From JAKFEW01 sp036675505 (lineage in GTDB: Bacteria > Cyanobacteriota > Sericytochromatia > S15B-MN24 > JAQBPE01): 19,952 nucleotides of DNA. Position numbers and translations under genes: made by a program. The notes under the pieces are model-generated. The model had not been told where the DNA came from and made no database searches. It saw only the letters and a list, made by a program, of their open reading frames with translations. Of this stretch, positions 1-7,701 are shown in pieces (within the stretch, counting starts at the first letter, position 1; every line of letters starts with the position of its first letter). The stretch lies in the NCBI GenBank assembly GCA_036675505.1, contig JAKFEW010000073.1, positions 1-19,952 of the forward strand. The letters are read 5' to 3'.

Positions 1-1
1 G

Positions 2-946
2 ACCACCCGCAAATATGGCGGCACCGGCCTCGGGCTCGCGATCAGCCAGCGCTTCTGCGAGCTGCTCGGCGGCCACATCTCCGTCGAGAGCGAGCTCGGC
101 CGGGGGGCCCGGTTCGCGCTGCGCCTTCCCGCGGGCCCCGCCCGTGCGGGCGTGCCTGCGGCGACCGCACTCGGCGAAGCTGGCCGGACGGTGCTCGTGA
201 TCGACGACGCCCTGGCCATGCGCGATCTCATGAAGCGCTTCCTGGAGAAGGAGGGGTACTCCGTCGTCCTGGCGGCGAATGGTGAAGAAGGGCTCCGGCT
301 CGCCCAGGAGCTCCGGCCCTCGGTCATCACGTTGGACGTGGTCATGCCGGGGATGGACGGGTGGTCGGTGCTCACCGCGCTGAAATCGTGCGCCGAGACC
401 GCCGCCATCCCGGTCGTGATGATCTCGATGGACGAGGAACGGACCAGGGGCCGCGCGCACGCCGCGTCGGACTACCTGGTCAAGCCGATCGACCGCCAGC
501 GGCTGACCCAGGCCCTCGATCGGCTCATGCCAGCGACCCCGGACGCGACGGTGCTCGTCGTCGATGACGACGAGCTCAGCCGGCGGCTGATGCGCCGCAA
601 CCTCGAGGCCGATGGCCTGACCGTCATCGAGGCGCCCTCGGGCAGCGAAGGCCTGCGCGCGCTGGAGGAACACAGGCCCGGGCTGGTGATCCTGGATTTG
701 CTGATGGAGGGGCTCGACGGCTTCGGGTTCGTCGAGGCCATGCAGGCCCGGGCGGACCTCCGGGACATCCCGGTGATCGTGGTTTCGAGCCTCAGCCTGA
801 ATCCCGAGGAACGGCGACGCCTGAGAACCGGGGTCGAGGCCATTTTGACGAAGGGTGCCTTCGCGTCCGACGACCTGATGAAGGAAGTTCGGCACCTCAT
901 TCGGACGAGCGCGGCGCAAGCCGGAAAGGAGCACAGCTATGGCTAG
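2..946 (+). CDS. Hybrid histidine kinase, C-terminal part (HATPase end + two receiver domains), 5' truncated by window
   Basis: The reading frame is open from base 2, so the gene begins outside the window; 314 residues are visible. Residues 1-45 are the end of a kinase ATP-binding domain with the G2 box GGTGLGLAI. Two complete receiver domains follow. REC1 (about 62-176) has the acidic pair DD, phospho-acceptor Asp112 in LDVVMPGMDG and Lys161 in VKP. REC2 (about 182-305) has DDD, Asp232 in LDLLMEGLDG and a TKG instead of TKP at the lysine. Such proteins autophosphorylate on a histidine and pass phosphate to their own or partner receivers. The ATPase remnant closely resembles the end of the kinase at 1696-3342, suggesting paralogues. 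The stop overlaps the next start by 8 bases, so the three plus-strand genes are probably one operon. The first in-frame ATG (152) is internal, not the start. The input domain is unseen. Confidence 0.93.
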   Translation, partial: TTRKYGGTGLGLAISQRFCELLGGHISVESELGRGARFALRLPAGPARAGVPAATALGEAGRTVLVIDDALAMRDLMKRFLEKEGYSVVLAANGEEGLRLAQELRPSVITLDVVMPGMDGWSVLTALKSCAETAAIPVVMISMDEERTRGRAHAASDYLVKPIDRQRLTQALDRLMPATPDATVLVVDDDELSRRLMRRNLEADGLTVIEAPSGSEGLRALEEHRPGLVILDLLMEGLDGFGFVEAMQARADLRDIPVIVVSSLSLNPEERRRLRTGVEAILTKGAFASDDLMKEVRHLIRTSAAQAGKEHSYG

Positions 947-1316
947 GATTCTCGTCGTCGAGGACAACGAGATGAACCTCGACGTCCTCAAACGTCGGCT
1001 CGAGCGCATCGGCCACGTCGTCCTGCACGCCGAAGACGGCCTGCGGGGCATCGAGATGGCGACCGCTGAAGGCCCGGACCTGGTGCTGATGGACATCAGC
1101 TTGCCCGGCATCGACGGCTGGGAGGCGACCCGCCGGCTCCTCGCCGATCCGCGCACGACCGACCTGCCCATCATCGCGCTGACCGCCCATGCGATGGCCG
1201 AGGACCGGGCGAAGAGCCTGGCTGCCGGCTGCATCGACTACGATACGAAGCCGGTGGACTTCGCCCGGCTGGTCGCGAAAATCAACCGCGTGCTGGCCGT
1301 AGAGATTCGCGCATGA
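939..1316 (+). CDS. Single-domain response regulator (CheY/DivK-like)
   Basis: This 125-residue protein is one receiver domain with no output domain. It has acidic residues E8-D9, phospho-acceptor Asp52 in LMDISLPGIDGW, Thr82 in ALTAHAM and Lys104 in TKPVD. The ALTAHAM and ISLPGIDGW segments are typical of DivK-like or hybrid-kinase-derived receivers that relay phosphate or bind a target protein rather than DNA. An AAAGGAG Shine-Dalgarno lies just before the ATG, inside the end of the hybrid kinase gene, which it overlaps by 8 bases. Its stop overlaps the next start (ATGA). It probably takes phosphate from the upstream hybrid kinase or a neighbouring kinase; the partner is inferred from position. 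Confidence 0.93.
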   Translation: MARILVVEDNEMNLDVLKRRLERIGHVVLHAEDGLRGIEMATAEGPDLVLMDISLPGIDGWEATRRLLADPRTTDLPIIALTAHAMAEDRAKSLAAGCIDYDTKPVDFARLVAKINRVLAVEIRA

Positions 1317-1699
1317 GCACCCCCCGCCTGCTCGTGGTCGAAGACCACGCCGAGAGCCGCGACATCCTGGTGCGCTACTTCGCGCGCCAGGGCTTTGTCG
1401 TCGAGGCGGTGGAGGACGCGGCCGCCGCGCTGGAGGCGATCGCCACCCTCCGGCCGGACCTCGTGCTCCTCGACATCATGATGCCCGACATGAGCGGCCT
1501 CGAGGCCCTGTTCCTGATCCGCCAGACCCTCGCCCGCGAGGAGCTCCCGGTCGTGATGGTGACCGCGAAGGATAGCCTGGACGACGTCGTCGAGGCCCTC
1601 GCGCTCGGCGCCAACGACTTCGTGACCAAGCCTCTCGACTTGCCGACGCTGGGCGCCCGCGTGCGCGCCCACCTCCGGCTCGCCACCCGCCCACTCTAA
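1313..1699 (+). CDS. Single-domain response regulator
   Basis: This 128-residue receiver has acidic E10-D11, phospho-acceptor Asp54 in LLDIMMPDMSG, Thr84 in MVTAKD and Lys106 in VTKPLD. It has no output domain. The stretch DVVEALALGANDFVTKP matches almost residue for residue the receiver of the kinase fusion encoded at 4374-5495, so the two receivers are probably paralogues serving the same relay. The start overlaps the previous stop (ATGA), indicating translational coupling. The stop overlaps by 4 bases the stop of the convergent kinase gene on the other strand, leaving no room for a separate terminator. Confidence 0.92.
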   Translation: MSTPRLLVVEDHAESRDILVRYFARQGFVVEAVEDAAAALEAIATLRPDLVLLDIMMPDMSGLEALFLIRQTLAREELPVVMVTAKDSLDDVVEALALGANDFVTKPLDLPTLGARVRAHLRLATRPL

Positions 1700-3342
1700 A
1701 CGCTGGCGAAGACGTCCGGCGTCGCGGCCGGCGCGGCGCTCGCGTCCGCGAGGCGCGGCAGCCGAATGGCGAAGGTGGACCCGCAGCCCACCGTGCTCTC
1801 GACGGCGATGTCGCCTCCCAGCATCTGGCAGAAGCGCCGGCTGATCGCGAGCCCGAGGCCCGTGCCGCCGAACCGCCGCGTGGTGGAGGAATCCGCCTGG
1901 ACGAAGTCCTGGAAGAGCCGCTCCAACTGGTCGGGCGACATCCCGATGCCCGTGTCGGTCACGCGGAATTCGACCCACGTCGGCTGCGGCGCGATCGCCA
2001 GGGTGATCTGCCCCCGCTCGGTGAACTTCGCCGCGTTCGACAGGAGGTTCAGGAGCGCCTGGCGGACCTTCGTGGCGTCCGAGTACATGGCCGTGGGCCC
2101 AGCCGCGATCGAAACGTTCAGGACGTTGCCGCGGGCCTCGATCATGGGCCTGATGGTGGCCGCGACGTCGTCGACCAGGGTCGTGAGGTCGATCGGCTCG
2201 AGGAACAGCTCCATCTTGCCGGCCTCGATCTTCGAGAGGTCGAGGATGTCGTTGATCAGCGCCAGCAGGTGCCTGCCCGCCGAGCGGATCTTCTGGAGGT
2301 CGGGCACGATCGCCTCGCAGCCCAGATCGCCCGCCTCGTCCTGCAGGATCTCGGAGTAGCCGATGATCGCGTTCAGCGGCGTGCGCAGCTCGTGGCTCAT
2401 GTTCGCCACGAACAGGCTCTTCGCGCGGCTCGCGCGCTCGAGCGCCGCCGAGGTCTCGACGAGGCGCGCGTTCGTGTCCGCGAGCAGGGCCGTCCGCTCG
2501 AGGACGCGCCGCTCGAGGTGGACGTTGCTCTCGTCGAGCTCGCAGGTCCGCTGGCACAGCCGGGCGAACATGCAGATGACGAGCGCCAGGAGCACGAAGG
2601 CGACGCCGAAGAAGGCCTTGCGATAGGGCTCGGCACGGCTGAGCGCGCGACGCGACGTGGCGACGTAGCGCTCCTTCACGTCGGCGAGGCGCGTGGTGGT
2701 CCGGGAGTCGATGATTTCCGCGAGCCGCCGGCCGGCCTCGGGGCGCGTACGCAGGAGCATCGCGGCGTGATCGGCCAGCAGGCGCTGCTCGACGCCCCGC
2801 CGCCGCAGCGAGGGCAGCGCGGCGTCGATGCGCTGCTGGATCGCCTGGCTGCCGGTGAGGCTGAAGGCCAGCGTATCGGTAAGCGCCCGGCGATCGGCCG
2901 GCGACATCGTCGAACCGCCGGGCAGCAAGTCTTCGGCCACCTTGTTGATGTACATCTTCGAGTTTCGCAAGATGGCGGTCTCGGCCAGGAAGCGCTCGAC
3001 ATGGCGGTCCTTCTCCTCGAGCGCTACGCCGAGCGCGTCGATCGACGCGTCGAGGCCGGGGTCGGGCGCGAGCGTGCGGTGTACGCCGGCTTCGAACTCC
3101 GCCCGCAGGTGCCGCATCTCGGCGAGGTGCGCCACCGGGCCGTCGTAGCTGCCGAGCTGCGCGTAGCGGATCCTCAGGACGTCCTGGTTGATCGCCAGAT
3201 CGAGGCGCATGAGCCGATCCAGGGTCGCCAGGTGTGAGAGGTGCTGCTCGGCGGGGAGCGTCTGGGCCATGTAGAAGAGCCCGCCGAGCGCCAGCGCGGC
3301 GGCCGTCGCGGCGACGGCCTGAAACCTGGTTCCGATGCTCAC
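1696..3342 (-). CDS. Membrane sensor histidine kinase, probable DAHL-type periplasmic sensor
   Basis: This 548-residue kinase has a transmembrane helix at about 7-26, a helical periplasmic region at about 30-240, a second transmembrane helix at about 243-262, a coiled coil at about 265-305, and a full transmitter: His317 in MSHELRTPLNAIIG, N-box Asn436, G1 DTGIGM (463-468) and G2 GGTGLGLAI (492-500). The periplasmic segment RLDLAINQDVLRIRYAQLG resembles the helical DAHL sensor domain as I remember it; this assignment is from memory. The start is GTG at 3342, in a GTGA overlap with the peroxidase stop and preceded by AAGG. Co-translation with a periplasmic-side cytochrome peroxidase suggests the kinase senses a redox signal connected to that enzyme. 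There is no receiver of its own, so it needs partner receivers, which are plentiful nearby. Confidence 0.93.
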   Translation of the reverse strand: MSIGTRFQAVAATAAALALGGLFYMAQTLPAEQHLSHLATLDRLMRLDLAINQDVLRIRYAQLGSYDGPVAHLAEMRHLRAEFEAGVHRTLAPDPGLDASIDALGVALEEKDRHVERFLAETAILRNSKMYINKVAEDLLPGGSTMSPADRRALTDTLAFSLTGSQAIQQRIDAALPSLRRRGVEQRLLADHAAMLLRTRPEAGRRLAEIIDSRTTTRLADVKERYVATSRRALSRAEPYRKAFFGVAFVLLALVICMFARLCQRTCELDESNVHLERRVLERTALLADTNARLVETSAALERASRAKSLFVANMSHELRTPLNAIIGYSEILQDEAGDLGCEAIVPDLQKIRSAGRHLLALINDILDLSKIEAGKMELFLEPIDLTTLVDDVAATIRPMIEARGNVLNVSIAAGPTAMYSDATKVRQALLNLLSNAAKFTERGQITLAIAPQPTWVEFRVTDTGIGMSPDQLERLFQDFVQADSSTTRRFGGTGLGLAISRRFCQMLGGDIAVESTVGCGSTFAIRLPRLADASAAPAATPDVFASV

Positions 3343-4370
3343 AGTGCCTTGCCTCGGTATTCGCCGGTGAGGGAGCCGAGGAAGGACGAGATGCTCGCCA
3401 CCTCCTCGGGTGAAAGGGTCCGCCCGACCTGGTAGCGGCCCATGAGCCGGACGGCCTCGTCGAGCGTGGCCACCGAGCCGTCATGGAAGTACGGCGCGGT
3501 GAGCGCCACGTTCCGGAGCGTGGGCACCTTGAACCGGTGGCGGTCCTCGGGATCGCCGGTGACGTTGAACCGGCCCTGATCGGCAGGCGTATCGCGCCCC
3601 CGATCCTTGAAGAAATCGGCCATGACGCCGACCTTCTGGAACATGTTGCCGCCGAGGTTCACGCCCTGGTGGCAGGACACGCAGCCGTATCCCTTGAAGA
3701 GCTCGAGGCCACGCCGTTCCTCGCGGGTGAGGGCGCCGCGGTCGCCCCGGAGGTGGCGGTCGAACCGCGAATCCGGGGTCGTGAGCGTCGTCTCGTAGGT
3801 GGCGATCGCGTCGCGGACGTTGGCGGCCGTGATGCCGTCCTCGTAGGACGCCCGGAACGCGGCCTGGTACGTGGCGTCCTCGCCGATCCGGTCGATCACG
3901 GTAGGCCAGTCGTTGCCCATCTCGCCGGGATTCGTGAGCGGGCCGCCGGCCTGCTCAGCCAGCGTCGACGCCCGACCATCCCAGAACTGGCGGACGTTGA
4001 AGGCCGCGTTGAAGACCGTCGGGGCATTCATCGCGCCCTCCTGGCCTCGGATCCCGCGTGCGTGCGCGCGGCCATCCGTGCCGCCGCGCTGCAAGTCGTG
4101 GCAGCTCGCGCAGGAGGTCGAATTGTCGCGGGAGAGCCGCCGCTCTTGGAACAGGCGCTCCCCGAGCGCCACCTTGGCCGGCGCGGCGGCAGGCCGGGCG
4201 GGGATCGGCGCGAACGGATCCCCGGGATGCTCGGTCGTCACTTCCGCGTACGAGGGAACAGGCTCGCTCGAGACGCTCGCGTGGTCGCATCCCGCGCTCC
4301 CCGCCAGGATGACCGACACCGCGGCCAGCCACGCGGGCGACGAGCGGTACCGAAACATCGACTTCCGCAC
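3339..4370 (-). CDS. Di-haem cytochrome c peroxidase / MauG family lipoprotein
   Basis: The protein (343 residues from GTG 4370, 339 from ATG 4358) carries two haem c sites: C87-A-S-C-H91 and C230-V-S-C-H234. Family landmarks are NPGEMGNDW (147-155), the segment FKVPTLRNVALTAPYFHDGS (280-299, containing His296) and MGRYQVGR (310-317). The N-terminus is a signal peptide ending GSAGC28, a near-canonical lipobox, so it is probably a lipoprotein facing the periplasm. Members reduce hydrogen peroxide with electrons from small cytochromes, or oxidise proteins (MauG type); I cannot tell which, although Met310 lies where peroxidases often keep a haem-ligand methionine. The gene starts just after the stop of the receiver-kinase gene and overlaps the start of the sensor kinase, so all three are probably co-translated. 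Confidence 0.95.
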   Translation of the reverse strand: MRKSMFRYRSSPAWLAAVSVILAGSAGCDHASVSSEPVPSYAEVTTEHPGDPFAPIPARPAAAPAKVALGERLFQERRLSRDNSTSCASCHDLQRGGTDGRAHARGIRGQEGAMNAPTVFNAAFNVRQFWDGRASTLAEQAGGPLTNPGEMGNDWPTVIDRIGEDATYQAAFRASYEDGITAANVRDAIATYETTLTTPDSRFDRHLRGDRGALTREERRGLELFKGYGCVSCHQGVNLGGNMFQKVGVMADFFKDRGRDTPADQGRFNVTGDPEDRHRFKVPTLRNVALTAPYFHDGSVATLDEAVRLMGRYQVGRTLSPEEVASISSFLGSLTGEYRGKAL

Positions 4371-4373
4371 CGC

Positions 4374-5495
4374 TCAGTCGTGCCCGGCGGCGACGGCCGT
4401 ATCGATTTGCAGGGACGCCTGGTCCGCGCCGGGCAGGTCGATGTAGAAGGTGGCGCCCCGATCGGCGTTGTTTTGCACCCCGATCTGGCCGCCGAGCGCG
4501 ACGATCATCTGCTTGCAAATCGCGAGGCCGAGGCCCGAGCTCTTCTCGCCGCCGGTCGGGCGGTTGCTCAGCAGCGCGTAACGTGTGAAAACCCGCTCGA
4601 AATCGGCGGGCCTCAGGCCAGGCCCGGTATCCGAGACCTCCAGGAGCGCCCGCCCATCCTGCCAGCGCGTCCGGACCGTGACGACGTCGCCCGCCGAGCA
4701 GAACTTGATCGCGTTGTCCACGAGGTTCTGGATCACCTGGGCCAGCCGGCGGGCATCGGCGGACGCCACCGGCCCCCTGGCCGCGAGCTCCAACGCGAGG
4801 GTGATGCCCTTGCGGTCCGCGAGGCCACGCTGGTGCGCGTACGCCTCGCGGGCCAGCGCGTTCATGCAGACGGGCAGCCGCGTGATGCGCAGCGCGCCTT
4901 CCTCGAGGGCCTGGACGTCGAGGAAATCCTCGACGATGCCCTGCATCCGGCTCGCGCTCTCCTGCACGAGCGCGAGCAGCGCCGCCATATCCTCGGTCAT
5001 GGTCGCGCCGACCGGGACCTCGAGCGAGACCAGCTGGGTCACGCCCAGGATCTCCGAGATCGGGTTCTTCAAGTCGTGGCTCGCGATGCGCAGGAACTCG
5101 TCCTTGAGCAGCATGAGGCGACGTGCATCGAGCTGCGTCCGCACCCGCGCGAGCAGGATCGGGAAGTCGACAGGCTTGGTGACGTAGTCGTTGGCCCCCA
5201 GCCGGAGCGCCTCGACGACGTCCTCGCTGGCGTCGTTGGCCGTCACCATGATCACCGGCAGCTCGTAGAGCGACCGGCGCGTCCGCACCTCGACGAGGGC
5301 GTCGAGCCCGCTCACCTCGGGCATCATGACGTCGAAGAGCGCGAGGTCGATCGGCCGTGTCTCGAGCAGGTCGAGCGCCTCGCGCGCGCTGCCCGCGATC
5401 AGCACCTCGTACCCGGCGCGGATCAGCCGCCGCGAAAGGACCTCGCGGTTGAGGGCGTCGTCGTCCACGACGAGCAACGTGCCTTTCGATTTCAT
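4374..5495 (-). CDS. Receiver-histidine kinase fusion (REC-HisKA-HATPase)
   Basis: This 373-residue protein has no membrane segment. Residues 1-122 form a receiver with DDD (11-13), phospho-acceptor Asp55 in FDVMMPEVSG, Thr85 and Lys107 in VTKPVD. A kinase follows directly, with His140 in RIASHDLKNPI, an N-box in QNLVDNAIKF, G1 DTGPGL (289-294) and a G2 ending SSGLGLAI (319-326). Proteins with the receiver first are cytoplasmic relay kinases whose activity is set by phosphorylation of the receiver. It is the first gene of the minus-strand operon, followed by the peroxidase and the sensor kinase. A GGAGG lies 7 bases before the ATG, and the divergent promoter with the palindrome at 5546-5563 is only about 50 bases upstream. 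I infer that it receives phosphate from the membrane kinase. Confidence 0.94.
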   Translation of the reverse strand: MKSKGTLLVVDDDALNREVLSRRLIRAGYEVLIAGSAREALDLLETRPIDLALFDVMMPEVSGLDALVEVRTRRSLYELPVIMVTANDASEDVVEALRLGANDYVTKPVDFPILLARVRTQLDARRLMLLKDEFLRIASHDLKNPISEILGVTQLVSLEVPVGATMTEDMAALLALVQESASRMQGIVEDFLDVQALEEGALRITRLPVCMNALAREAYAHQRGLADRKGITLALELAARGPVASADARRLAQVIQNLVDNAIKFCSAGDVVTVRTRWQDGRALLEVSDTGPGLRPADFERVFTRYALLSNRPTGGEKSSGLGLAICKQMIVALGGQIGVQNNADRGATFYIDLPGADQASLQIDTAVAAGHD

Positions 5496-5522
5496 GGGGA
5501 GCCTCCGGCAAGGGGAAGAGAC

Positions 5523-5543
5523 GTGTCAACATAATAATGACAC
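5523..5543. promoter_or_regulatory. Second inverted repeat GTGTCA-N9-TGACAC in the divergent promoter region
   Basis: GTGTCA (5523-5528) and TGACAC (5538-5543) are exact inverted copies separated by an AT-only core except for one C. The half-site TGTCA is the same as in the neighbouring palindrome at 5546-5563, so four half-sites occur within 40 bases. The repeat covers the region where the minus-strand promoter's -10 and start point would fall. It could be a second operator for the same regulator. The role is inferred. Confidence 0.5.
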
Positions 5544-5545
5544 CT

Positions 5546-5563
5546 TATTGACAATTGTCAATA
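5546..5563. promoter_or_regulatory. 18-bp perfect palindrome, probable operator
   Basis: TATTGACAATTGTCAATA is identical to its own reverse complement. Its inner TTGACA is the -35 element of the plus-strand promoter, and the mirror TTGACA can serve a minus-strand promoter. A dimeric regulator bound here would block or control both directions. The TTG...CAA shape resembles sites of MarR-type regulators, but no regulator gene lies next to it, so the protein is unknown. Confidence 0.65.
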
Positions 5564-5576
5564 TACCCCTTATACT
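5548..5576 (+). promoter_or_regulatory. Sigma-70 type promoter for the zinc-ribbon/ATPase/CheY operon
   Basis: A consensus -35 TTGACA (5548-5553) and -10 TATACT (5571-5576) are separated by exactly 17 bases, in an otherwise GC-rich genome. Transcription would start near 5583, just before the AAAGGAG ribosome binding site at 5590-5596. The -35 lies inside the palindrome. On the opposite strand, TTGACA at 5561-5556 could pair with TATTAT at 5536-5531 (spacing 19) or ATTATT at 5538-5533 (spacing 17) to serve the minus-strand operon. Confidence 0.75.
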
Positions 5577-5604
5577 GGACTCGCTCACGAAAGGAGCCGA
5601 TCAC

Positions 5605-5985
5605 TTGGTGCGCTGTCTGGCCTGCGGGCATGGGTTCACCTACCGCGATGGAATCCGCTACTGCGCGTCCTGCGCGGCACCGGTGGCTGCGGATTGTGTC
5701 GCCTGTGGGCGGCTCTGGCTGCCCGGCGATCGGTATTGCGCGTTTTGCGCCACGCCGACCGGCGCCATGGCGATCGGCGCCGCGCCGGCGGGCGCCGCGA
5801 GGCCGGCGGCGGCGGCGGGCCCGTTCGGCGCCGCCGACGAGGCCGATGAGCTGCGCCAGCTCGCGCTGGACACGCTCGCGCGGGCGACCCTCGCCACGGT
5901 GAGCCACGCGCTGCCGGTCGCCAAGGCGAACCTCGACCAGGACGACGTCGACAGCCTGTTCGCGGGGCCGGTGAGCCGCTCATGA
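5605..5985 (+). CDS. Double zinc-ribbon protein with a FliM-like C-terminal motif
   Basis: This is a 126-residue protein from TTG 5605 (alternative GTG 5608); an AAAGGAG sits 8 bases before the TTG, and the promoter at 5548-5576 excludes the longer upstream reading. Residues 1-53 contain four CxxC pairs (C4/C7, C20/C23, C31/C34, C45/C48), the pattern of a double zinc ribbon. An Ala/Gly/Pro linker (54-77) and a helix (about 78-100) follow. The end holds LDQDDVDSLFAG (110-121), which closely resembles the FliM/FliY N-terminal peptide (type LSQxEIDALL) that binds phosphorylated CheY. Its stop overlaps the ATPase start (ATGA), and a CheY-like gene follows the ATPase. I infer an adaptor linking the receiver to the ATPase; this is not a described function that I know of. 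Confidence 0.85.
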   Translation: MVRCLACGHGFTYRDGIRYCASCAAPVAADCVACGRLWLPGDRYCAFCATPTGAMAIGAAPAGAARPAAAAGPFGAADEADELRQLALDTLARATLATVSHALPVAKANLDQDDVDSLFAGPVSRS

Positions 5986-7685
5986 GCCCGGGCACGGCCA
6001 TGCGGATCCCGACCAGCACGATCCCGCGGATCATCACGAGCCTCCTCCGCGCCGAGGCGATCGACGCCGACCTGGCCGCCCGCGCGCCCGTCCTCATCGC
6101 GGGCCCGGCCGGCGTCGACGACGTGGCGCAGCGGCTGGGCGTCTCGCGCGAGCTGGTCCTCAAGGGCATGGCCGACGCCGAAAACATGCCTTACCTGTGC
6201 CTCGATGGCATCACGCCGTCGGCGACCTCGATCGCGGCGTTTCCGGAGGCGCTGGCCCGCCTGTACCGCTGCGTGCCGCTCTTCCTGAACGGCGCCGAGC
6301 TGACGATCGCGATCGGCGAGCCGCGTAAGGCCGCGCTCGACGCGATCCGCAGGGCCACGCAGGACCTCGAGCTGATTTTCGTGCTCTCGGACGAAGCGGA
6401 CGTCGGCACGCTCCTCGAGCTGTGCTACCCGTCCGCCGCGGAAGCCGAGGTCGCAGCCTACCTGAAACAGGTGGCGAACGGCGGCAACGGCGCCCAGCGC
6501 CTCCAGGAGGTGGGCGGCCGGGCGCCGATCGTGCGGATGATCGACGCGATCCTCGAGCGGGCCAACCGGCTCGGCGCGAGCGACGTCCACCTCGAGCCGT
6601 TCGAGCACGAGAGCCTGGTCCGCTTCCGCAAAGACGGCCTGCTCCAGCCCGGCTTCACCTTTCCGGCCGGCCTGCATGAAGCCCTCGTCCTGCGCCTGAA
6701 GGTCCTGAGCGAGCTGAACATCACGGAACGGCAACGCCCGCAGGACGGCCGCTTCAGCCACGAAACGGCCACAGGCCAGGCGCTCGAGGCGCGGGTCTCG
6801 TTCGTACGCGTGCTCTTCGGCGAGAAGGCGGTGGTCAGGCTCCTGTCCCGCGGCACGGCGACGCCGCCGCAGGTGTGCGATCTCGGCATGCCGGCGCCGC
6901 TCGAGGCGCGGTTCCTCGCCATGTTGGGGCGACCGCATGGGCTGCTGCTCGTGACCGGCCCGACCGGGTCCGGCAAGACGTCCACGCTGTATGCCGGCAT
7001 CCGGCACGTCAACGCGCCGACGCGCAACGTCATCACGCTGGAAGACCCTGTCGAATCCCCGATCAGGGGCGTCAACCAGATCCCCGTGCGCGCGCAGTTC
7101 GGGCTGACCTATGCTGGCGCCCTGAAGGCCGTGCTGCGGCAAGACCCGGACGTGGTCATGGTGGGCGAGATCCGCGATCTCGAGACGGCCGAGGTGGCGC
7201 TCCAGGGCGCCATGACCGGGCACCTGCTGCTCGCGACGCTCCACACGAACGGCGCCGTCGAGACGATCACGCGGCTCTTGCAGCTGGGCGTCCCGCCGGC
7301 CGACCTCGCCGCGGCGCTGGTGGGCGTGGTCGCGCAGCGGCTCGTCCGCCGCCTGTGCGAATGCCATGGGCACGATCGCGCGCCGGCCGGCCTCGCGTCG
7401 GAGGTCGGCCTGCCCGAGCTCGAGGGCGAGCTCGTCGTGCCGACGCCGCGCGGCTGCCTGGCCTGCGGCCTCAGCGGCTACCGCGGGCGGCTCGTGATCT
7501 TCGAGGTGCTCGAGACCAACGAGGCGATTCGACGCCTGGTGCTCTCGGGCGCCTCGGGCGATCGGTTGCACGCAGCCGCCCTGGCGTCGGGCATGCGCCC
7601 GCTCGCCCGGGCGGCCCTGCGTGAAGTGCTCGCGGGAAACACCAGCCTGGATGAAGTCCGCCGCGTGATCCACGTCGGCTATTGA
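5982..7685 (+). CDS. Type IV pilus / type II secretion assembly ATPase (PilB/GspE family)
   Basis: This 567-residue secretion ATPase has an N-terminal GspE/MshE-type domain (about 30-150), a linker region, and the core ATPase. Motifs are LGASDVHLEPFE, Walker A GPTGSGKT (326-333), an Asp-box region (LEDPVE), Walker B DVVMVGE with Glu396, and the His box in GHLLLATLHTNGA. The zinc site normally reads CxxC...CxxC; here it is C459-E-C461 ... C492-L-A-C495, one residue short in the first pair. Such hexamers power pilin assembly or pseudopilus extension at the inner membrane. No pilin, PilC/GspF or secretin gene is nearby, so its machine is elsewhere. It is co-translated with the zinc-ribbon protein and lies 16 bases from the CheY-like gene. 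Whether it is the pilus or the secretion version cannot be decided here. Confidence 0.96.
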   Translation: MSPGTAMRIPTSTIPRIITSLLRAEAIDADLAARAPVLIAGPAGVDDVAQRLGVSRELVLKGMADAENMPYLCLDGITPSATSIAAFPEALARLYRCVPLFLNGAELTIAIGEPRKAALDAIRRATQDLELIFVLSDEADVGTLLELCYPSAAEAEVAAYLKQVANGGNGAQRLQEVGGRAPIVRMIDAILERANRLGASDVHLEPFEHESLVRFRKDGLLQPGFTFPAGLHEALVLRLKVLSELNITERQRPQDGRFSHETATGQALEARVSFVRVLFGEKAVVRLLSRGTATPPQVCDLGMPAPLEARFLAMLGRPHGLLLVTGPTGSGKTSTLYAGIRHVNAPTRNVITLEDPVESPIRGVNQIPVRAQFGLTYAGALKAVLRQDPDVVMVGEIRDLETAEVALQGAMTGHLLLATLHTNGAVETITRLLQLGVPPADLAAALVGVVAQRLVRRLCECHGHDRAPAGLASEVGLPELEGELVVPTPRGCLACGLSGYRGRLVIFEVLETNEAIRRLVLSGASGDRLHAAALASGMRPLARAALREVLAGNTSLDEVRRVIHVGY

Positions 7686-7701
7686 GTATGAGGAGCTGCA
7701 C

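Noticed and set aside
1238..3484. Long minus-strand reading frame of 748 codons
   Set aside because: It is an off-frame shadow of the kinase at 1696-3342 and of the peroxidase end; the translation is Arg/Ala/Pro-rich without any motif. Similar shadows at 3483-5534 (+), 5658-7703 (-), 8699-10027 (-) and 14799-16769 (-) were dismissed for the same reason.
5326..5604. Upstream extension of the zinc-ribbon gene
   Set aside because: The extension runs through the antisense of another gene and across the promoter and palindrome; the ribosome binding site at 5590-5596 fixes the start at 5605 or 5608.
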